This document shows positions 1-16,573 of a stretch of 64,000 nucleotides of DNA, piece after piece. Position 1 is the stretch's first letter. Each line of letters begins with the position of its first letter. A program made the position numbers and the translations under genes. The DNA comes from Drechmeria coniospora. Its lineage: Eukaryota > Ascomycota > Sordariomycetes > Hypocreales > Ophiocordycipitaceae. The notes beneath the pieces were generated by a model, which was not told the origin of the DNA, did no database searches, and was given only the letters and a program-made list of their open reading frames with translations. The stretch is from positions 4,736,027-4,800,026 of the forward strand of contig NC_054390.1 of NCBI RefSeq assembly GCF_001625195.1, written 5' to 3'.

Positions 1-3000
1 CACTAACAGGACAGCCCAGCCGCTCTCGTCTGCTGCAGGCTCTGGGGGCATTAGCAGCTGATGATGCGCATGCTGCATCTATTTCAGAAAATAAACTGTC
101 CGACCTTGCTGCTGACGTCATTTTGAGCACCATGGAACGTCAACTGAGGTCTATCTGGGCTCAAGTATTAAGAGTCGCTGATCCAGAGCAGATCGGGCGA
201 CATGATAACTTTTTCAAGATCGGAGGTGACTCAATATTTGCTATTGAGCTTGTTACCAAATCTGCTGTAAGTGGTATCAGTATCACTGTTGCAAAGATCT
301 TTGCCAGTCCGCAGTTGGCAGACATGGCTCTGGCGGCAGACTGGATCAATGAAAGCTCTACAGAAGCTCGCGCCATCGAAACTCCCGCTTTCAGTTTGCT
401 CTCCATGACGGAGAATGGCGAAGATATACCAAGCAAGATCATTACTGAAGCAGCGGTTCAATGCGAGATTGATGGCAGCATAGTCCAGGATGCGTTCCCT
501 TGCTCGTCCCTTCAAGAAGGCATGCTAGCCCTTGCAGAGAAGCAAAGGGGCTCGTATATGGGCCGCTTTGTCGTCACACTTCCTCCCAACATCGATGTTG
601 AACGTTTCAGATCTGCAATGGCCACAATGGTGGCGTCATGCGCCAATTTACGAACTCGAATCATCTCATCGGCCTCACAGGGTCGCCAGATTCAAGTGGT
701 TCTCAACGAAGACATCATCTGGCAGCAGCAGCCGCAGGGAAAGTCGCTTTCCGACTTTCTCTCCACACCAGTATCACATGCCGGATATGGTAGCCCTTTG
801 TCTACATATACAATGATTCGCGATGAAGCATCTGGAACAGAAAGCCTGATCTGGGAGATCCATCACTCCATCTACGACGGCTGGACACTTAGCCATATGA
901 TGCAAGTTCTCCAGGATGCCTATCATTCTCGCAGTCCAGTATCGCCTCGGAGGTTGTATTCGTTCTCCAAGTATATCGAGCACACATTATCCACCAGTGA
1001 AGAACAGGCACGCCTGTTTTGGGTCTCGCAGCTCCAAGGAGCAAACACCGCAAGGTTCCCGGCTACTGTTCGCGCCTCACCTGTTGATGTCAGGTCAGAC
1101 GGCACAATAACCCACTCCATCCTAATGCCAGATACCCATCGTTCATCTGGCATCACGGAGGCCAACCTATTACGCGCCGCATGGGCATTGGTTCTCGACA
1201 GACGTCTGAATGTCGACGAAAACTCCAGCAACAATGTTATCTTCGGCGCCACCGTTTCGGGTCGAGATTCGCCCATCCCGGGAATATTGGGGATAATGGG
1301 ACCCACAATCGCGACAGTTCCTGTTTGTGTACGATTTGAAAAACGCAACGTGACCACTGTCGCGGAATACCTCGCCAATATCCAGAATCAGACGAATGAC
1401 ATGGTGCCATATCAGCACATTGGCTTGCGGAATATTTCGCAACTAACCAAAAACATTGATGCAAGCAATTTCCATAATCTACTTATCATACAGCCCAGAA
1501 TGGCATCGACATCGGATGGCAACTCCAGTGCCATAGATCTTAACATCGCTGACAAGACAATGGACGATAACCAGAGCTACTATACCTATCCGCTCGTCTT
1601 CCAGTGTGTTGTTGGCGGTGGAAACAATACTGTAGATATCACTGCAACCTATGATAGTCGCTCAATTTCTGCTGCGGAGATGGAAGTTCTCTGTCGACAG
1701 TTTGGGGCAGCTGTGAAGCAGCTTGGAGATCGGTCGTTGGTAGATCATCTTCTCAGCGACGTGACTCTTTTCGGCCCTGAAGATTTCCAAATTGTAAATA
1801 TTTGGAATCATGTTCCTCATCGGCAGTTCTCGGTGGATGAAGGCGCAATGGACCATTGCCTTCATCACGGAGTCTCCCGTTGGGCATCAAAGCACCCGCA
1901 CCGAGATGCTATTGTCACCACCTCGAATGGCAATTTTAGTTACGCAGATCTTGACCGAAAGTCAACTCAGCTCGCTCATTTCTTACTCAACAGGTTCAAT
2001 GTTGGTTCGGAAACAAGAATTCCAGTCTGCATGGAAAAGTCTCCTCTAGCCATTATCACCATGCTGGGCATCATGAAGGCAGGTGCAACATTTGTCCCTC
2101 TCGAGCCGGCTCACCCTGTCGAGAGGCGCCGAGCCATTGTGCAACAGGTTGGAGGCAAATTATTGCTTACCTCGGAGATGATGATGGAGTCCTGCCAGAA
2201 CATGACCGATGTTGCGATTCAGCTTGACATATCTTCAGACATTTTCTCCGACATCAAGGAATCTGACGCCATCAAGCTGCCGCAGGTGTCCCCCGAATCA
2301 ACAGCCTACGTTCTCTTTACCTCTGGTTCTACCGGTACGCCAAAGGGAATCGTTGTCGGCCACAAGGCCGCATGTGTCAGCGTTCAAGGTTCTGCATCAG
2401 CTGAAGGTTACGATTTGAACACAGAGAGTCGCATTTTACAATTCTCAAGCTTTGTTTTTGACGTCAGCATTGCTGAAATATTCGGTGCTCTCATGTTTGG
2501 TGGCACGCTCTTCTTGCCATCTGATTCTGAACGCCTGGCTGGTATCTCGGGGTTCATCCAAGAAAATAACATCAACACAGCTATGCTGACGACTTCCTTT
2601 GCCAAGACCCTCAACCCGGACATCATTCCATCGCTGCGTACACTAGTTCTAGTGGGTGAGCCACCAACCCGAGAGAGTCTCCTGAAGTGGCAAAACCGTG
2701 TTGATAGACTTGTCAACGCCTACGGTCCATCCGAAACTGTCATGTTCTGTGCAACTCACGTTTTTACATCTGAAGACACAATGCCATCAACAATCGGAAG
2801 AGGAGTCCCTCATGTGGGAATCACGTGTTACATTGCGGAGATGAACAACCCAGATCGTCTGGCTCCATTTGGCTGCGTGGGTGAGATCATAGTTCGCTCA
2901 ACTTCTCTCGCTCAGGGTTATCTCGATGATGAAGAGCGTACACGAGCCTCATTCTTGTCATCTGTTGGATGGATGCCATTATCTAGTTCCGATGTAGGGG

Positions 3001-6000
3001 TGAATGCCTACTCCTACTACAGGACGGGAGATATTGGGAGATACAACCTTGAGACAGGTTTGATCGAATACCTGGGCCGCCGGGACACCCAAGTAAAGCT
3101 TAGAGGCCAACGACTGGATACTGCAGAGACTGAGCATCACATCAAGCAAGTTTTCCATGGCATAGATCATGTTGCCGTCGACGTGATCAAGCGTGACAGC
3201 AGAGAGATGCTTGCCGCTTTCATCAATTTCAGCGATACGAGCATCCATGGTGATATCAAAAACGCATCAACCGATCCGGCTCTGGTTCCTATCAACGATA
3301 CGTTGCGCGATACCCTTGCATCTATGGTCAGTAACCTCACGGTCCGATTACCTGGTTACATGATTCCAACGGTTTTCTTTCCCATCACTCGCATGCCATT
3401 CAATAATTCTCTCAAGCTCGATCGTCGCAAGCTTCTTCAAATCGTAGAACTCGTTACAGCAGATGAGATCGTCTCCTTTTCCGTTGGTTCTGGTTTCGGG
3501 TCCAATGGGGTCAAGTCTGCACCCACAACCAAAACCGAAATCTTGCTGAGCAAGACTTGGGCCGCAGTACTTGGCATCAACAATGGCAATATTGGAAAGG
3601 AGGACACCTTTACCCAACTTGGCGGCGACTCGATCACAGCTATTCAGCTCGTTTCCGCAGCGCAGCAGGGCGGGATCAACATTTCCGCCTCGGACGTGTT
3701 CCAACACCCTCGACTCCTCGACATGGCCGCATGCATAGATGCGAAGAGTGAATCTGAAGTTACTTCAAACAGCAAAGACGACCTTGTGGAGCCCTTTAGT
3801 CTTTTGCCCTCCGATATTTCCCGTGAAATGGTAGTTCGGGATGCTGCAGAACTCTGTGACATTCCAACATCATCCATCTCCGACGTCCTGCCATGCACAC
3901 CATTGCAAGAAGGACTCATGGCTCTTTCTGAGACTCAGCCTGGCTCTTACTTGGCCAGATTCGCACTTAAGCTTCCGGAAGGAGTGAATCTGACCCGATT
4001 TCGAGCATCCATAGAGCGCATGTACGAGGTTTGCCCCAACCTTCGCACACGAATCATCCTTTTCCAGGACACCGAGCCAATTCAAGTAATCATCGATGAA
4101 AAGATAGCATGGCGAGAGTTCCAAGGCATAGGCAACTCGCTGTCTGACGTACTCGAACAAACACAAGCCACAATGGATTGGTCACCAGGTTTTGGAAAAC
4201 CGCTTTGCATGTTTTCTATAGTGCAAGATGACTCCAGGCATTCACATTTCGTGTGGGATATCCATCATTCAATCTACGATGGATGGTCAATTGGCCTGAT
4301 GCTTGACATCGCACGGAGGGCCTACTTCGACAGTAGCATTGTGCAGCCAGTCCCATTCGCCAATTATGTCAAATACATCAAGCAGTCATCCGACGAGGAG
4401 TCTTCCAGGTCTTACTGGCACTCTCGCTTCGCGGGAGTCAAGGTCAGCCATTTCCCAAAGTCGCCCGAGCACTTCAACACTTCCAATGAAGTGGATACCC
4501 CAAGAGACGCGTCCATGACACGTCATCTTTCTCTACCAGCATACAAGAGCCTGCCTGATGGCATTACTTTGCCCACCATTCTTCGCTCAGCGTGGGCTCT
4601 TGTGTTGTCAAAATACCTGGAGACAAATGATGTTGTCTTCGGAAACACAGTTACTGGTCGAAATGCCAGTGTTCCGGGCATCGTCAACTTGGTCGGCCCT
4701 ACCATTGGAACATTGCCAATCCGAGTTCAAATCCACAAAGATGATGAACATGAATCAACGGTTCGGCAATTTCTCATAAGGATGCAAGAGGAAGCTAGGG
4801 AAATGATTCCGCACGAGCACGTTGGTCTCCAGAGCATTGCGCAAATGGGCAAGGAAACGCGCGATGCTTGCGACTTTCAAAATCTTCTTGTCATTCAGCC
4901 AAGAGCTCGGATCCAGGGCTTCAATGATTCCTCCGCAGCGCTGACTGAGGATCGGGCGGACGTTGATTTTACCAAAATCGAAGATTTGACATCATCGTCA
5001 ACCGGAAACGCTCAGCGATACCATGTATACCCCCTTGTTTTCCAATGCATTATCGAGTCGCCTGAATCCATCCGGCTGCTTGCTAGCCACGACGCGCACA
5101 TCTTATCCAGTGCCCAGATGGATGCTATGTGCCACCACTTCTCTCAGGCTGTTACTCAACTCGTCACAGCTACGTCCTCTTCCGCTGCTGTGGCACTCTC
5201 TTCCATTAGGCTTACCTCAAGATTCGACATTCAAGCCGCAGTCTCATGGGCAAGTGAACCAGCGCGCCAAACAGAGACCTGGGATGCTTGCGTTCATGAT
5301 ATCATCTCCAAACGAGCCACACGGTTTCCCTCAAGAGAGGCTATCTTCTCCTTCGATGGCTGTATGACCTATTCTGAGTTGGAGAATGCCTCTTCTCGCT
5401 TTGCAGAACATCTGTCAAAACTAGGTGTTGGACCAGAAACGCTTGTCCCCATCTGCTTCGAGAAGAGTTTGTGGACCATCGTGGCCATGCTCGGTATCAT
5501 GAAAGCCGGAGGAGCGTTTGTTCCTCTTGATCCTGTATCCCCCATCAATCGCACCAAAGCGTTGATCAAAGACATGGGTAATGTCGAGATTATTGTTGCT
5601 TCGGCATCGACTACGGCCAGTTGTGTCGGCCTTTGCACCAACATCGTCACGTTGTCAAATGAACTGCTCACGCATCTTCCACCTTTAAGCAAGATGCCCG
5701 TCATTTCCAAGGCCAGTCCTACCAACGTTGCATATGTTATTTTCACGTCTGGCTCCACCGGTACACCCAAGGGTGTCATAGTGGAACATCGCTCGTTGTG
5801 CTCCAGTATTCAGGGTCACGGAACAGACATTGGCTTAGACAAAGATTCACGCGTCCTTCAGTTCTCCAACTACGTCTTCGATGTCAGCTTGGGGGAGATT
5901 CTCAGCACCCTCGTCTTTGGGGGAACCGTATGTGTACCCTCGGACACAGAGCGACTCTCGGGAAGTGGCCTTGTAGGATTCATAGCCCAGAGCAGTGCAA

Positions 6001-8522
6001 ATGTTGCTTTCCTCACTCCTTCAGTTGTCGCAACACTAAGCCCGGAAGAGGTTCCTTCATTAAAAACACTCGTCCTTGGAGGTGAGGCTCCAACTCGCGA
6101 AAATCTACAAACGTGGTACGGCAAGGTAAATGTGCTCAACGGATACGGTCCCGCGGAAGCTTGTATTTACTGCAGCGTGTCCCAATTCACAAGTCCAACC
6201 GACCGTCCCACCATTGTCGGTCGCGGTTCTAACTTCAAACTTTGGGTCGTCGACGTCAACGATTCTTCTCGTCTCTCCCCCGTTGGATGCGTTGGCGAAA
6301 TTCTCCTCGAAGGCCCCGGCTTAGCCAGGGGCTATCTCAACAACCCGGCAGCGAGTTCAGCAGCATTCATCCACCTGGAGTCTTCTGACTGGTTGGATTG
6401 CGAAAACGACATTACCAATCGTCGATTTTACAAGACTGGAGATCTTGCACGATGCCATGTGGACGGCTGCATCGAGTACATGGGCCGCAAAGACAATCAG
6501 ATTAAGCTTCACGGACAACGGATTGAGCTTGGCGAGATTGAGTACCAAGCCAAATCGGCACTCGCACTGCAGGGTTCATCGGAGCCTGTGGTGATTGATC
6601 TCGTACGAACGGGTGGCAGGGAGGCTCTGGTTGCCATCGTCAGCCTTGGAAGCATCAAGACTGCAGATGAAGATGCACCTGTCATGATGATGATGATGAC
6701 AGAAACGCTTCGAAATAAGTTTGGGAAACTGGCTTCCGAGCTGAGCGCAACGCTCCCATTATACATGGTCCCCCAATACTACATTCTGGTGTCGCAGATG
6801 CCCACAACCTCTTCTGGAAAGATTCACAGAAAGGGTCTCCGCGAACACATTGAATCTCTTACGGCCTTGGATCTTAAGGCATACTTCATTGAGCCCTCAG
6901 CCCTCGGTGCTCTAAATCGGGGCGCGGCTGACACGAACGATTTCCGCCCACCCACCACGCCAATCGAAGCTAGTCTTCGAGATATTTGGTCCCGAATTCT
7001 CAATCTGCCTATCGACTCGATTGGTATTGATGACAATTTTTATCATCTCGGTGGTGACTCAATACGGGTGATAACCATGGCAAAGCGCATCAAGCAGGAA
7101 TACGACGTGGCTCTCGGTTTAGGCCATCTTGCTGGCAAGGAAACAACGATTGCAAAACTCGCGGCTGTTATCAAAACAAGTCAGAATCAGAGTCAACAGC
7201 CTACTTTGGCGCAGCCCAAATCCAATGGCACATTCATTGATATGTTGGGTGAGACTGCACGAATGACTAACAAAGCGCTTAGTCCACAAGGACCACAGCT
7301 CCTGACGATTCCTCGTTCGGTGGCCACTCTCTCTGCTCGTCAGTCAGTTTTCCTTACCGGAGCCACAGGGTTCTTGGGAACGGAAATTTTGCGCCAACTG
7401 TTGTCGTCTCGGGAAGTTTCTCGTGTTATTGTGCTTGTGAGGGCCAAATCTGCGACCCATGGGTTACAGCGTGTTACACGGACAGCAGAAACAATCGGTT
7501 GGTGGCCCCATATCGATGACGCGAACAAGAGAAAGCTCGTAGTATGGGAGGGTGACTTGGCTTTGCCGTTCCTCGGACTTGGCTCTGAAAAATGGCAAGA
7601 GCTCTCTAGCAACGTCAGTGCCATCATCCACAACGGTGCCGTTGTAAATTGGCAGGCCGATTTTGAGTCCCTGAAAGCGGCCAACGTATTGTCAACAGTC
7701 GACCTGTTATCCACAGTCTCATCTTCACGTGGAGTTTCGAAGCTTGTGTACGTATCAGGCGGCATCAAACTCGTCAATACACAAGCAAACCAGCATCAGG
7801 TGGCTTCAGAGCTCTCCAGGGGCGGCACAGGGTACATGCAAACAAAATTCCTGTCTGAAAGCGTTGTGCATAACGTTGCGGCGCATCTAGAAAAGTCGGC
7901 CAGCACAGAATCTGTGCAAAACCGCGTTTCGGTGGTGAAGCCAGGTGTCATCCTCGGGGCAGGCATTCGTGGTGCTGCCAACACAGACGACTACATTTGG
8001 CGTGTCGTTGCCACCGCTGCAACTTTGGGATACTATCCTTCGGAGCCCGAGGATCACTGGATGTATCTAGATGATGCCGATGCGGTTGCTCGATCCATCA
8101 TGATCCAAGCCGGTCTCAACAGCAAGCAAAATTCCCCCGCTACCTTCAAATCGTTTGTGGATCTTCAAGAGGGCTTGACAGTTCCAGAGTTTTGGAGACT
8201 CATCGTCGAAGAACTGAACGGTGTTCAAGGCAAATCTGAGATGAAGGCTCTTTCTTGGGCTGATTGGACTGAGCTGGCATTATCGCACATGGACCAAGTT
8301 GGAGAGTCACACCCACTTTGGCCAGTGCAGCACTTCCTTGGCCGCCTGGGAACTGGCAATTCGCAACCTCAGAAAACCACTTTCGACGACGCAACGCGTA
8401 TTTCCGAGGCGGTGAGGAGGAATGTTAGGTATCTTGTCGAGGTCGGATTCGTACAGTCTGGAGCGACTTGCGAGCTGACAGCAGAAGTCTTCCGTCGGTC
8501 TGATATGAGGAGGCAGGTGTGA
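1..8522 (+). CDS. Nonribosomal peptide synthetase, C-terminal part with terminal reductase (5' partial)
   Basis: The frame is open to base 3, so the gene starts upstream of the window. Visible order: end of an adenylation domain and linker; T (phosphopantetheine Ser at 231, FFKIGGDSI); C (HHSIYDGW at 861); A ([10 protein letters not shown] core at 2316); T (Ser at 3630); C (HHSIYDGW at 4263); A (core at 5742); T (Ser at 7059); R, a thioester reductase with NADP loop TGATGFLG at 7356 and Y-x3-K at 7833-7847. All key residues seen are intact, so the last two modules should be active. No thioesterase or cyclising C domain follows, so the peptide is probably released reductively as an aldehyde or alcohol, as in peptaibol synthetases and other R-ended NRPSs (family knowledge). 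No intron is needed over 8.5 kb. The product cannot be named. Stop at 8520-8522. Confidence 0.95.
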   Translation, partial: LTGQPSRSRLLQALGALAADDAHAASISENKLSDLAADVILSTMERQLRSIWAQVLRVADPEQIGRHDNFFKIGGDSIFAIELVTKSAVSGISITVAKIFASPQLADMALAADWINESSTEARAIETPAFSLLSMTENGEDIPSKIITEAAVQCEIDGSIVQDAFPCSSLQEGMLALAEKQRGSYMGRFVVTLPPNIDVERFRSAMATMVASCANLRTRIISSASQGRQIQVVLNEDIIWQQQPQGKSLSDFLSTPVSHAGYGSPLSTYTMIRDEASGTESLIWEIHHSIYDGWTLSHMMQVLQDAYHSRSPVSPRRLYSFSKYIEHTLSTSEEQARLFWVSQLQGANTARFPATVRASPVDVRSDGTITHSILMPDTHRSSGITEANLLRAAWALVLDRRLNVDENSSNNVIFGATVSGRDSPIPGILGIMGPTIATVPVCVRFEKRNVTTVAEYLANIQNQTNDMVPYQHIGLRNISQLTKNIDASNFHNLLIIQPRMASTSDGNSSAIDLNIADKTMDDNQSYYTYPLVFQCVVGGGNNTVDITATYDSRSISAAEMEVLCRQFGAAVKQLGDRSLVDHLLSDVTLFGPEDFQIVNIWNHVPHRQFSVDEGAMDHCLHHGVSRWASKHPHRDAIVTTSNGNFSYADLDRKSTQLAHFLLNRFNVGSETRIPVCMEKSPLAIITMLGIMKAGATFVPLEPAHPVERRRAIVQQVGGKLLLTSEMMMESCQNMTDVAIQLDISSDIFSDIKESDAIKLPQVSPESTAYVLFTSGSTGTPKGIVVGHKAACVSVQGSASAEGYDLNTESRILQFSSFVFDVSIAEIFGALMFGGTLFLPSDSERLAGISGFIQENNINTAMLTTSFAKTLNPDIIPSLRTLVLVGEPPTRESLLKWQNRVDRLVNAYGPSETVMFCATHVFTSEDTMPSTIGRGVPHVGITCYIAEMNNPDRLAPFGCVGEIIVRSTSLAQGYLDDEERTRASFLSSVGWMPLSSSDVGVNAYSYYRTGDIGRYNLETGLIEYLGRRDTQVKLRGQRLDTAETEHHIKQVFHGIDHVAVDVIKRDSREMLAAFINFSDTSIHGDIKNASTDPALVPINDTLRDTLASMVSNLTVRLPGYMIPTVFFPITRMPFNNSLKLDRRKLLQIVELVTADEIVSFSVGSGFGSNGVKSAPTTKTEILLSKTWAAVLGINNGNIGKEDTFTQLGGDSITAIQLVSAAQQGGINISASDVFQHPRLLDMAACIDAKSESEVTSNSKDDLVEPFSLLPSDISREMVVRDAAELCDIPTSSISDVLPCTPLQEGLMALSETQPGSYLARFALKLPEGVNLTRFRASIERMYEVCPNLRTRIILFQDTEPIQVIIDEKIAWREFQGIGNSLSDVLEQTQATMDWSPGFGKPLCMFSIVQDDSRHSHFVWDIHHSIYDGWSIGLMLDIARRAYFDSSIVQPVPFANYVKYIKQSSDEESSRSYWHSRFAGVKVSHFPKSPEHFNTSNEVDTPRDASMTRHLSLPAYKSLPDGITLPTILRSAWALVLSKYLETNDVVFGNTVTGRNASVPGIVNLVGPTIGTLPIRVQIHKDDEHESTVRQFLIRMQEEAREMIPHEHVGLQSIAQMGKETRDACDFQNLLVIQPRARIQGFNDSSAALTEDRADVDFTKIEDLTSSSTGNAQRYHVYPLVFQCIIESPESIRLLASHDAHILSSAQMDAMCHHFSQAVTQLVTATSSSAAVALSSIRLTSRFDIQAAVSWASEPARQTETWDACVHDIISKRATRFPSREAIFSFDGCMTYSELENASSRFAEHLSKLGVGPETLVPICFEKSLWTIVAMLGIMKAGGAFVPLDPVSPINRTKALIKDMGNVEIIVASASTTASCVGLCTNIVTLSNELLTHLPPLSKMPVISKASPTNVAYVIFTSGSTGTPKGVIVEHRSLCSSIQGHGTDIGLDKDSRVLQFSNYVFDVSLGEILSTLVFGGTVCVPSDTERLSGSGLVGFIAQSSANVAFLTPSVVATLSPEEVPSLKTLVLGGEAPTRENLQTWYGKVNVLNGYGPAEACIYCSVSQFTSPTDRPTIVGRGSNFKLWVVDVNDSSRLSPVGCVGEILLEGPGLARGYLNNPAASSAAFIHLESSDWLDCENDITNRRFYKTGDLARCHVDGCIEYMGRKDNQIKLHGQRIELGEIEYQAKSALALQGSSEPVVIDLVRTGGREALVAIVSLGSIKTADEDAPVMMMMMTETLRNKFGKLASELSATLPLYMVPQYYILVSQMPTTSSGKIHRKGLREHIESLTALDLKAYFIEPSALGALNRGAADTNDFRPPTTPIEASLRDIWSRILNLPIDSIGIDDNFYHLGGDSIRVITMAKRIKQEYDVALGLGHLAGKETTIAKLAAVIKTSQNQSQQPTLAQPKSNGTFIDMLGETARMTNKALSPQGPQLLTIPRSVATLSARQSVFLTGATGFLGTEILRQLLSSREVSRVIVLVRAKSATHGLQRVTRTAETIGWWPHIDDANKRKLVVWEGDLALPFLGLGSEKWQELSSNVSAIIHNGAVVNWQADFESLKAANVLSTVDLLSTVSSSRGVSKLVYVSGGIKLVNTQANQHQVASELSRGGTGYMQTKFLSESVVHNVAAHLEKSASTESVQNRVSVVKPGVILGAGIRGAANTDDYIWRVVATAATLGYYPSEPEDHWMYLDDADAVARSIMIQAGLNSKQNSPATFKSFVDLQEGLTVPEFWRLIVEELNGVQGKSEMKALSWADWTELALSHMDQVGESHPLWPVQHFLGRLGTGNSQPQKTTFDDATRISEAVRRNVRYLVEVGFVQSGATCELTAEVFRRSDMRRQV

Positions 8523-12585
<4,063 letters not shown>

Positions 12586-12970
12586 ATACATTTCCATTGA
12601 GTTCCATCTTTGATTCGCTGGCCCACAATCAGCATATGAACACCATACCTGAATCATTAGCGTCGTGATAGGCTTTGATGCTGTTTCTCATGTTCTGACG
12701 CACATGACACGGATGAAGCCTGGCTATCACGGACTACTGCGGCACCTACAGAACCAGGAATCATCGGCCAGAGGCTTAAAACGGCAACGACAGCAGCTCC
12801 TTAGCGTCCTGTCCAAAGAAGGGGCGGAATTCAGTTCATGTTGTTCATTGTCTCATTGCTGAAAGGGCAAGCCCACTACATACGGAACGCTATGAGCAAC
12901 CTTATGTCAATCTGACCGAAACAGCAACGATGTGAAATAGACCCTATAGCAAGAATAAATGCACTGTAAA
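12586..12970. other. Convergent intergenic spacer
   Basis: 385 bp between the 3' ends of the dehydrogenase (+) and the Rieske oxygenase (-). It must hold both 3' UTRs. A frame of 65 codons at 12665 shows no family features and is treated as chance. Confidence 0.6.
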
Positions 12971-14279
12971 CTAAGCAACAATCTCCTTGGGAATCATGCA
13001 ACAGTCCACAGCCGAACAAAATTTGATGTCCTTGTCACTAGCCGCAGCCGTCTTCGGGAGGGTTTGTCGAGCAGGCCATATCTCGCATTCGGATTCGACT
13101 TCTCTGCTGTAATGAGCCTGCACAAGTTCTCGCACAGTCTTCTGGAAGAATAAGGGTCCCTTCTCCATCGTCGGATGCATTTCACCGTTGACGAAGACGC
13201 CGGCGTTGAGGTTCTTCTGCGCGTTTGCGCAAAGATACTTATCCTCGGACATGATTCTCCGGTACATGGAGCTTATGATCTCGAAATCTTCGTCGCTGGA
13301 ATTCTTGTTCCTGTAGACTTCATACTTCATGACAGATTTGGTCGGGCTTCTGGGCACGAATCGTTGTATGAAAAAGAAATGAGGACTGCGGAGAGAAGTC
13401 AGAGGTCCATAATGAAATATGGTCATTGTAACGACGGCGATTCACATACGATATGTTCATGGAAGCATTGGGAAAGTAGTAGGTAGAGGCCACGCGGAAG
13501 CCGCGCTCGATTTGCTCCTTTGTGGGATTGCCGAAATGCTGAATGTGGCCGTCCTTGGTCTGGACCGAGTAGGAGCTGAGATCGGCAATGGTGGGTATGT
13601 CGGGGTGGGAAGTCTTGCAATGGTAACACTCGTTGTAATTGTCCGCCAGAATCTTCCAGTTGTACTCTCCTTCCATCTCCCAGACGTGGTCGAACTGGTA
13701 CTGGTCAAAGTCGTACAAGTCAAATCTGGTTTGATGATCGACGCCGTCAAAGTCGTCGTCCCAAGCAACATCTGGCTTGTCGCGGCCGTCGAGATTGACC
13801 CAGATGAATCCCTTGTCGTCGACGTGAATGTGAATTCGAAGAAGATTATTCTGAGACTTGTCGAAGCCTTTGAGGTCCTGATAACCCGGCGCCTTGGCAA
13901 GGTTCCCGCTCAGGCCGTACGACCAGCCGTGGTACTTGCAAGAGAAGACGAAGCTGTTGCCCTTGTCCTCAGTGACAATAGGAAAAGCGCGGTGCCTACA
14001 GACATTATGGAACGCGTTTATGTTCCCCTTGTGATCTCTACATACGATGAAGTCGAAGCCGGCGACTTCGTAACGGAGCCAGTCGCCTGGCTTCGTCAGC
14101 CTCAGGCTATGGGTGGTAAGGAGCCACTTCTTCGAAAAGATGGCCCGTCTTTCCAGTTCATACATGTCCGGAGAAGTGTACCAGGAGGCTGGCAAGGCCC
14201 GGACAGGCTTGCTGGAGTCTGGCTCGACGGCCATAGGCCGTCCGAGCCCGAGGTAATTCGAGAAGAATGACTGAGCCAT
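12971..14279 (-). CDS. Rieske non-haem iron oxygenase, choline monooxygenase / glycine betaine demethylase-like
   Basis: Two exons, 14279-13450 and 13385-12971, separated by a 64-nt intron (GTATGT...CCGCAG); the join restores one frame of 414 residues. The Rieske [2Fe-2S] site is C94-x-H96 and C114-x2-H117 (CRHRAF, CKYHGW). The mononuclear iron site is the DNYNECYHCKTSH segment with H220 and H225. This is the alpha-subunit layout of plant choline monooxygenase and bacterial betaine demethylase GbcA. Sequence alone does not separate choline oxidation to betaine aldehyde from betaine demethylation to dimethylglycine; the neighbours that use dimethylglycine and sarcosine favour demethylation. 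No dedicated reductase partner (GbcB-like) lies in the window, so electrons must come from a protein encoded elsewhere. The gene is divergent from the sarcosine oxidase-like gene and shares its promoter region. Confidence 0.9.
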
Positions 14280-14282
14280 CTC

Positions 14283-14312
14283 GGTGCAAGTGCAGTTGGT
14301 GCAAGTGCGATT
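14283..14312. repeat. 15-bp tandem duplication
   Basis: GGTGCAAGTGCAGTT at 14283-14297 is followed directly by GGTGCAAGTGCGATT at 14298-14312, differing at two adjacent bases. It lies 4-33 bp upstream of the Rieske oxygenase start codon, probably in its 5' leader. Confidence 0.85.
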
Positions 14313-14315
14313 GGA

Positions 14316-14331
14316 CGGTTTTAATCTTCCG
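14316..14331. promoter_or_regulatory. CGG-N10-CCG inverted repeat, candidate Zn2Cys6 binding site
   Basis: CGG at 14316-14318 and CCG at 14329-14331 form the inverted triplets typically bound by dimeric Zn2Cys6 regulators; such a regulator is encoded 3.4 kb away at 17715. It is only about 37 bp from the Rieske start codon. Short motifs of this kind occur by chance, so the assignment is tentative. Confidence 0.35.
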
Positions 14332-14886
14332 GTGGTTGCAAAATGATATCAGCCCTCAAAACGACAGTCGAGAGGAGACGCATCCTTTTCTACCATCTAG
14401 TCCATTATCCCATCCCGGTTTAAAACCAGCGAAGCCAACAAACGTGCGGCGTACGATAGAGGCGTCAAGGGACTCCATTCGGCCGTCGGAAGTGCAACGC
14501 CGGCAGCCAAGGGAGACGCCGTTGGGAGGGCCGGTCACATGATCGGCGTTCGAGAGCGATGTGCCGAGAGCGCAACCACGCCCACTAGGCCGTTGTGAGA
14601 GATAGGCTGAGAAGCAGCCACGAAGGGTCCGGTATCAACATGGAGCCGCCGAGCAGCAGAATTTCGACCGGTGACGTCCGGCAATGGCGGCTGACATTCG
14701 CCGGCCAGGTTGGTGATGATGAGGCTCCACACCCATTCCCGTTTCCTCGTCAGGGGGGGCTTATCGCATGCCGTGCATTAGTTCGCGTACGCGTTCTCGT
14801 CTGCGTGTGCGTGTGATTGTTCGGTTTCATCATGTGATCGGTCATTCATGGACCCAGGCCGAGGTCGGACCGCCCTCACGGAAGAG

Positions 14887-14891
14887 CCAAT
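14887..14891 (+). promoter_or_regulatory. CCAAT box
   Basis: A CCAAT pentamer about 217 bp upstream of the sarcosine oxidase-like start codon at 15108, a typical distance for the fungal CCAAT-binding complex. It is a short motif and could be fortuitous. Confidence 0.35.
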
Positions 14892-15107
14892 CGAGCGGCC
14901 GGCGATATTGGAGCTTGATCCCTAGATAGGGAAGTGGTCGGTTGGGCAGGGCCCTCGGCTCCGAGGTGGCTTGCGCGAGATTACGCTGTTGAAGATGAAG
15001 CGTCTAATTCTCATTGATAAGGTGGCCTCATTCGACTCCTCGCCTTCGGCAAAAATTCCCCGTAGCGGCTCGCGACTCTGGATTTTGCCGCCTCGCCATT
15101 GACCGAG

Positions 15108-16573
15108 ATGGCGTCGAGCAACGAGTCGTTTCTCATCATCGGAGCAGGCGTTTTTGGAGTGTCCACCGCGTACCACCTTATCAAGAGAGACCCTCATGCT
15201 TCGGTGACGTTGGTGGATCGGGATCCCTTTGACGCCGACAGTCGTGTCGCCGCTTCGTGGGATTGGAACAAGGTTGTGCGTGCCGACTACGAAGATTTCG
15301 TCTACTGCCAACTGGCACTCGAAGCGCAAGACGTCTTTCGAACCGATCCGCTCTGGATGCCGCATTTCCACGAGACGGGCGTCTACTGGATTTGCCGCAA
15401 CGATTTTGCGAAGGATGTCGTCGAAAATTACAAGACGCTGGGTCGGAAAGCGGACATTACCGTCGTGCCCGTCCACGTGGCGCGGAAGATGTACGACGGG
15501 CTCTTCGACGAGGCCGATTACACGGGCGTGAAGGAGGTCCTCGTCAACAAGACAAGCGGCTGGGCCGCTGCCGGCGACTGTCTGCGGGCCGTCACCCGCA
15601 AGGCCATGGAGCTAGGCGTCCGGTACGAGATGGCCGAGGTGGCGACGGTGCTGCTGGACGACTCTGGCTCTTGCCGCGGAGTTCAAACGACGACCGGTGG
15701 CACGCTGACGGCGTCCCATGTCATCCTCTGCGCCGGAGCCTTCACCCCGAAGCTGCTCGAGCTCAGCGCGGCTCGCAGCGGTGTGCGCGACCTCCGGGCG
15801 GGACCAAGAATCGTCGCAGGCGGCATCACGACGGGTATCGCGCAGCTTGATGGCGAGTCGCTCGAGAGGTTCGCTTCCATGCCCGTGGGCTTCCAGGGGT
15901 ACACGGCCGATACAGGTAGGCCAGCTCTCCCTCGTCATGCCGGACTTCTTCGCCATGCCACATGCCGGCCATACCTGGTGCGTTAACCAACAAGGCAGGC
16001 GCCTTCATCGGCAGTCTTCCGCCGACCAAGGACGGGGAACTGAAGTGGTGGGGACAAACGATATTCAAGAACACGGTGGAGGTCCTGCCTGGCCGCCTTC
16101 TGTCGGCCCCCCCATCAGAACGAGACTACGGCCAAGGAAAGGTTTGCGAAAGGCTTAAGGAAGACGTACGGCATGCAAGCCATGTGTTTTTCGGAAAACG
16201 GGGGGCCGATTGGAAGCTCGAAAAGCATCGTATATGCTGGTAAGCTACGGCAGCCGCTCGGCGATTTGCGTTGCATGGGAGGGGGACTGACCAGCTCGTC
16301 CCACGCAGGGATGCCTTCACCACGAGCGGCGACTTTATCATCTCTCCGCATCCAGCGGCGAAGGGACTCTATTTGGCCACCTGCGGCTCGTTTCACGGAT
16401 TCAAATTCTTCCCGGTGCTGGGCAAATACGTCCTGCAAATGCTCGAGGGTTCTCTGTCGGACGAGCTGCAAAGGAAATGGGCCTGGGACAGAGAACGTCC
16501 GGACCCGAGACTCAATCCCGAATGGCCGAGGGTAGAGTTGGCTGAGCTGCGTGGACCGTCGTCGAAGTTGTGA
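15108..16573 (+). CDS. Sarcosine oxidase-like FAD amine oxidase, peroxisomal
   Basis: Three exons, 15108-15915, 15999-16239 and 16309-16573, with introns of 83 and 69 nt (GTAGGC...GCAG, GTAAGC...GCAG); phases agree and give 437 residues. The first in-frame ATG is 15108. The N-terminus has the FAD loop LIIGAGVFG, followed by SWDWNKVVRADY as in the monomeric sarcosine oxidase / fructosyl amine oxidase / pipecolate oxidase family. HRICWDA carries the Cys matching the covalent flavin Cys of monomeric sarcosine oxidase; its Trp codon is split by intron 2. The last three residues are SKL, the canonical PTS1 signal, so the protein should be in peroxisomes and produce H2O2. Context (dimethylglycine dehydrogenase-like and Rieske genes) favours sarcosine to glycine; other N-methyl or fructosyl amino acids cannot be excluded. 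Confidence 0.88.

Larger units (their letters stand above)
14280..15107. promoter_or_regulatory. Shared divergent promoter region (Rieske oxygenase / sarcosine oxidase-like)
   Basis: 828 bp between two divergent start codons. It contains a 15-bp tandem duplication and a CGG-N10-CCG inverted motif next to the Rieske start, a CCAAT box at 14887-14891, and several GC-rich CGGCCG-type palindromes. The layout suggests joint control of the two genes. No long reading frame supported by family features is present. Confidence 0.65.

Noticed and set aside
1..8522. NRPS considered as the siderophore synthetase partner of the transporter at 37.5 kb
   Set aside because: It ends in a reductase domain, and lacks the C-terminal T-C-T-C arrangement of fungal hydroxamate siderophore synthetases; the genes are 29 kb apart.
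13419..14270. 283-codon open frame on the + strand across the Rieske gene
   Set aside because: Shadow frame; the minus strand has the intact Rieske and iron-site motifs.
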